Below are positions 63,733 to 64,000 of a stretch of DNA of 64,000 nt, piece after piece. Origin of the DNA: Xiphydria camelus (lineage: Eukaryota; Arthropoda; Insecta; Hymenoptera; Xiphydriidae). A program made the translations under genes and the position numbers. The notes under the pieces were generated by a model. It saw nothing but the letters and a program-made list of their open reading frames with translations, made no database searches and was not told the DNA's origin. Position 1 is the stretch's first letter, and each line of letters starts with the position of its first letter. The stretch is from assembly GCA_963678675.1 (NCBI GenBank), contig OY783193.1, forward strand, positions 3,107,501 through 3,171,500, written 5' to 3'.

Positions 63733-64000
63733 TTAGAATCCATAGATCAGCACACAAATACCCTTGTTAAAGAACAAAACTCTCCTGAACGACGTCTCGA
63801 AGTGACTTTGGCGAGGAGGAGTGGGGAAGGGAGGAGGAAGTGGTGGTCGGAGGCGAGTGCAAACTCGGAGGGTGGCCGTGGCGAGGAGGAGGACGACGAT
63901 CGATGCCCCAGGTGCACCGACAGCTCCGTCAGTGCTGCTTGGGGTGGTTGCTTCAGTTATCAACACCGATCGGCTCCTATCGCCGCGTCAAGGTGCATTG
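63733..64000. other. Possible exon fragment at window edge, strand undecided
   Basis: The last 270 bases are GC-rich and open in more than one frame. On the + strand the frame through 63790-64000 gives an acidic then Cys-containing segment (GGRGEEEDDDRCPRCTDSS). On the minus strand one frame gives MLITEATTPSSTDGAVGAPG and a stop at 63733, and another gives a Ser-rich HRSSSSSSPRPPSEF segment. No clear splice site decides between them. It could equally be GAGGAG-driven low complexity. Confidence 0.25.

Noticed and set aside
1..64000. tRNA, rRNA or CRISPR features
   Set aside because: No GGTTCRANNCC box with cloverleaf context, no rRNA core motifs and no regularly spaced direct repeats were seen on either strand; weak tRNA relics could be missed by eye.

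Overview
The window looks like nuclear DNA of an insect, most likely a hymenopteran and plausibly an ant. It contains an interstitial (TTAGG)n tract, the insect telomere motif. CpG is abundant with no sign of depletion, microsatellites are dense, and it is crowded with short palindromic DNA-transposon derivatives (MITEs) flanked by TA or TTAA. There is no operon-like packing, and no convincing long ORF, tRNA, rRNA or CRISPR. Most of the many ORFs of 60-230 codons look like chance openings in CpG-rich non-coding DNA.

Two short segments look like real protein-coding exons, both on the + strand. One is 2416-2454 (13 codons, then a GTGAGT donor). The other is 53864-53950 (29 codons, then a GTAAAT donor). 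Each ATG has an A at -3, an in-frame stop upstream, a CpG-rich leader and a phase-0 donor. The simplest reading is two alternative first coding exons of one large gene whose common exons lie right of the window, or two genes in tandem; I cannot name either. On this reading most of the window is first-intron DNA. At 22604/22605 a pyrimidine-rich tract ends in CAG directly followed by GTAAGT, the signature of a recursive (ratchet) splice site, which fits a very long intron.

Left part (1-31 kb): a TTAA-flanked element (1.3 kb), exon 1, MITEs at 3.4, 3.8, 7.1, 13.5, 14.1, 16.9, 17.1 and 18.5 kb, a nearly perfect 243-bp palindrome (9.2 kb), two adjacent inverted-repeat elements (21.5-22.0 kb), a degenerate tandem array with GTAAGT motifs (22.6-23.0 kb), a TTAA/CCCCTTCAG element (25.5 kb), a jockey/CR1-like LINE tail on the minus strand (26.6-27.0 kb), and a TAGC..CCCGGC..GCCCGGG retroposon-like repeat (29.9-30.4 kb).

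Middle part (31-46 kb): clustered and nested MITEs. The clearest are an internally deleted Tc1/mariner-type element (33.0-33.9 kb, about 310-bp terminal repeats, remnant transposase C-terminus), four abutting MITEs at 34.2-34.85 kb, a 532-bp palindrome of palindromes inside a TTAA-flanked element (39.7-40.8 kb), and a transposon nested in a MITE whose empty form lies 5 kb away (43.1-44.1 versus 37.8-38.0 kb).

Right part (46-64 kb): more MITEs (47.3, 51.8, 52.7, 54.7, 55.9 kb), the second exon with its CpG-rich leader (53.0-53.95 kb), a pair of inverted TTAA elements (57.4 and 58.7 kb), a 618-bp inverted-repeat element enclosing the (TTAGG)n tract (60.3-60.9 kb), a mariner-type MITE nested in another MITE (61.3-61.8 kb) and a final MITE (62.4 kb). 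The last 270 bases are open in several frames and could hold part of another exon. I see no cellular system in the usual gene-cluster sense; the notable content is long-intron architecture and transposable-element archaeology.
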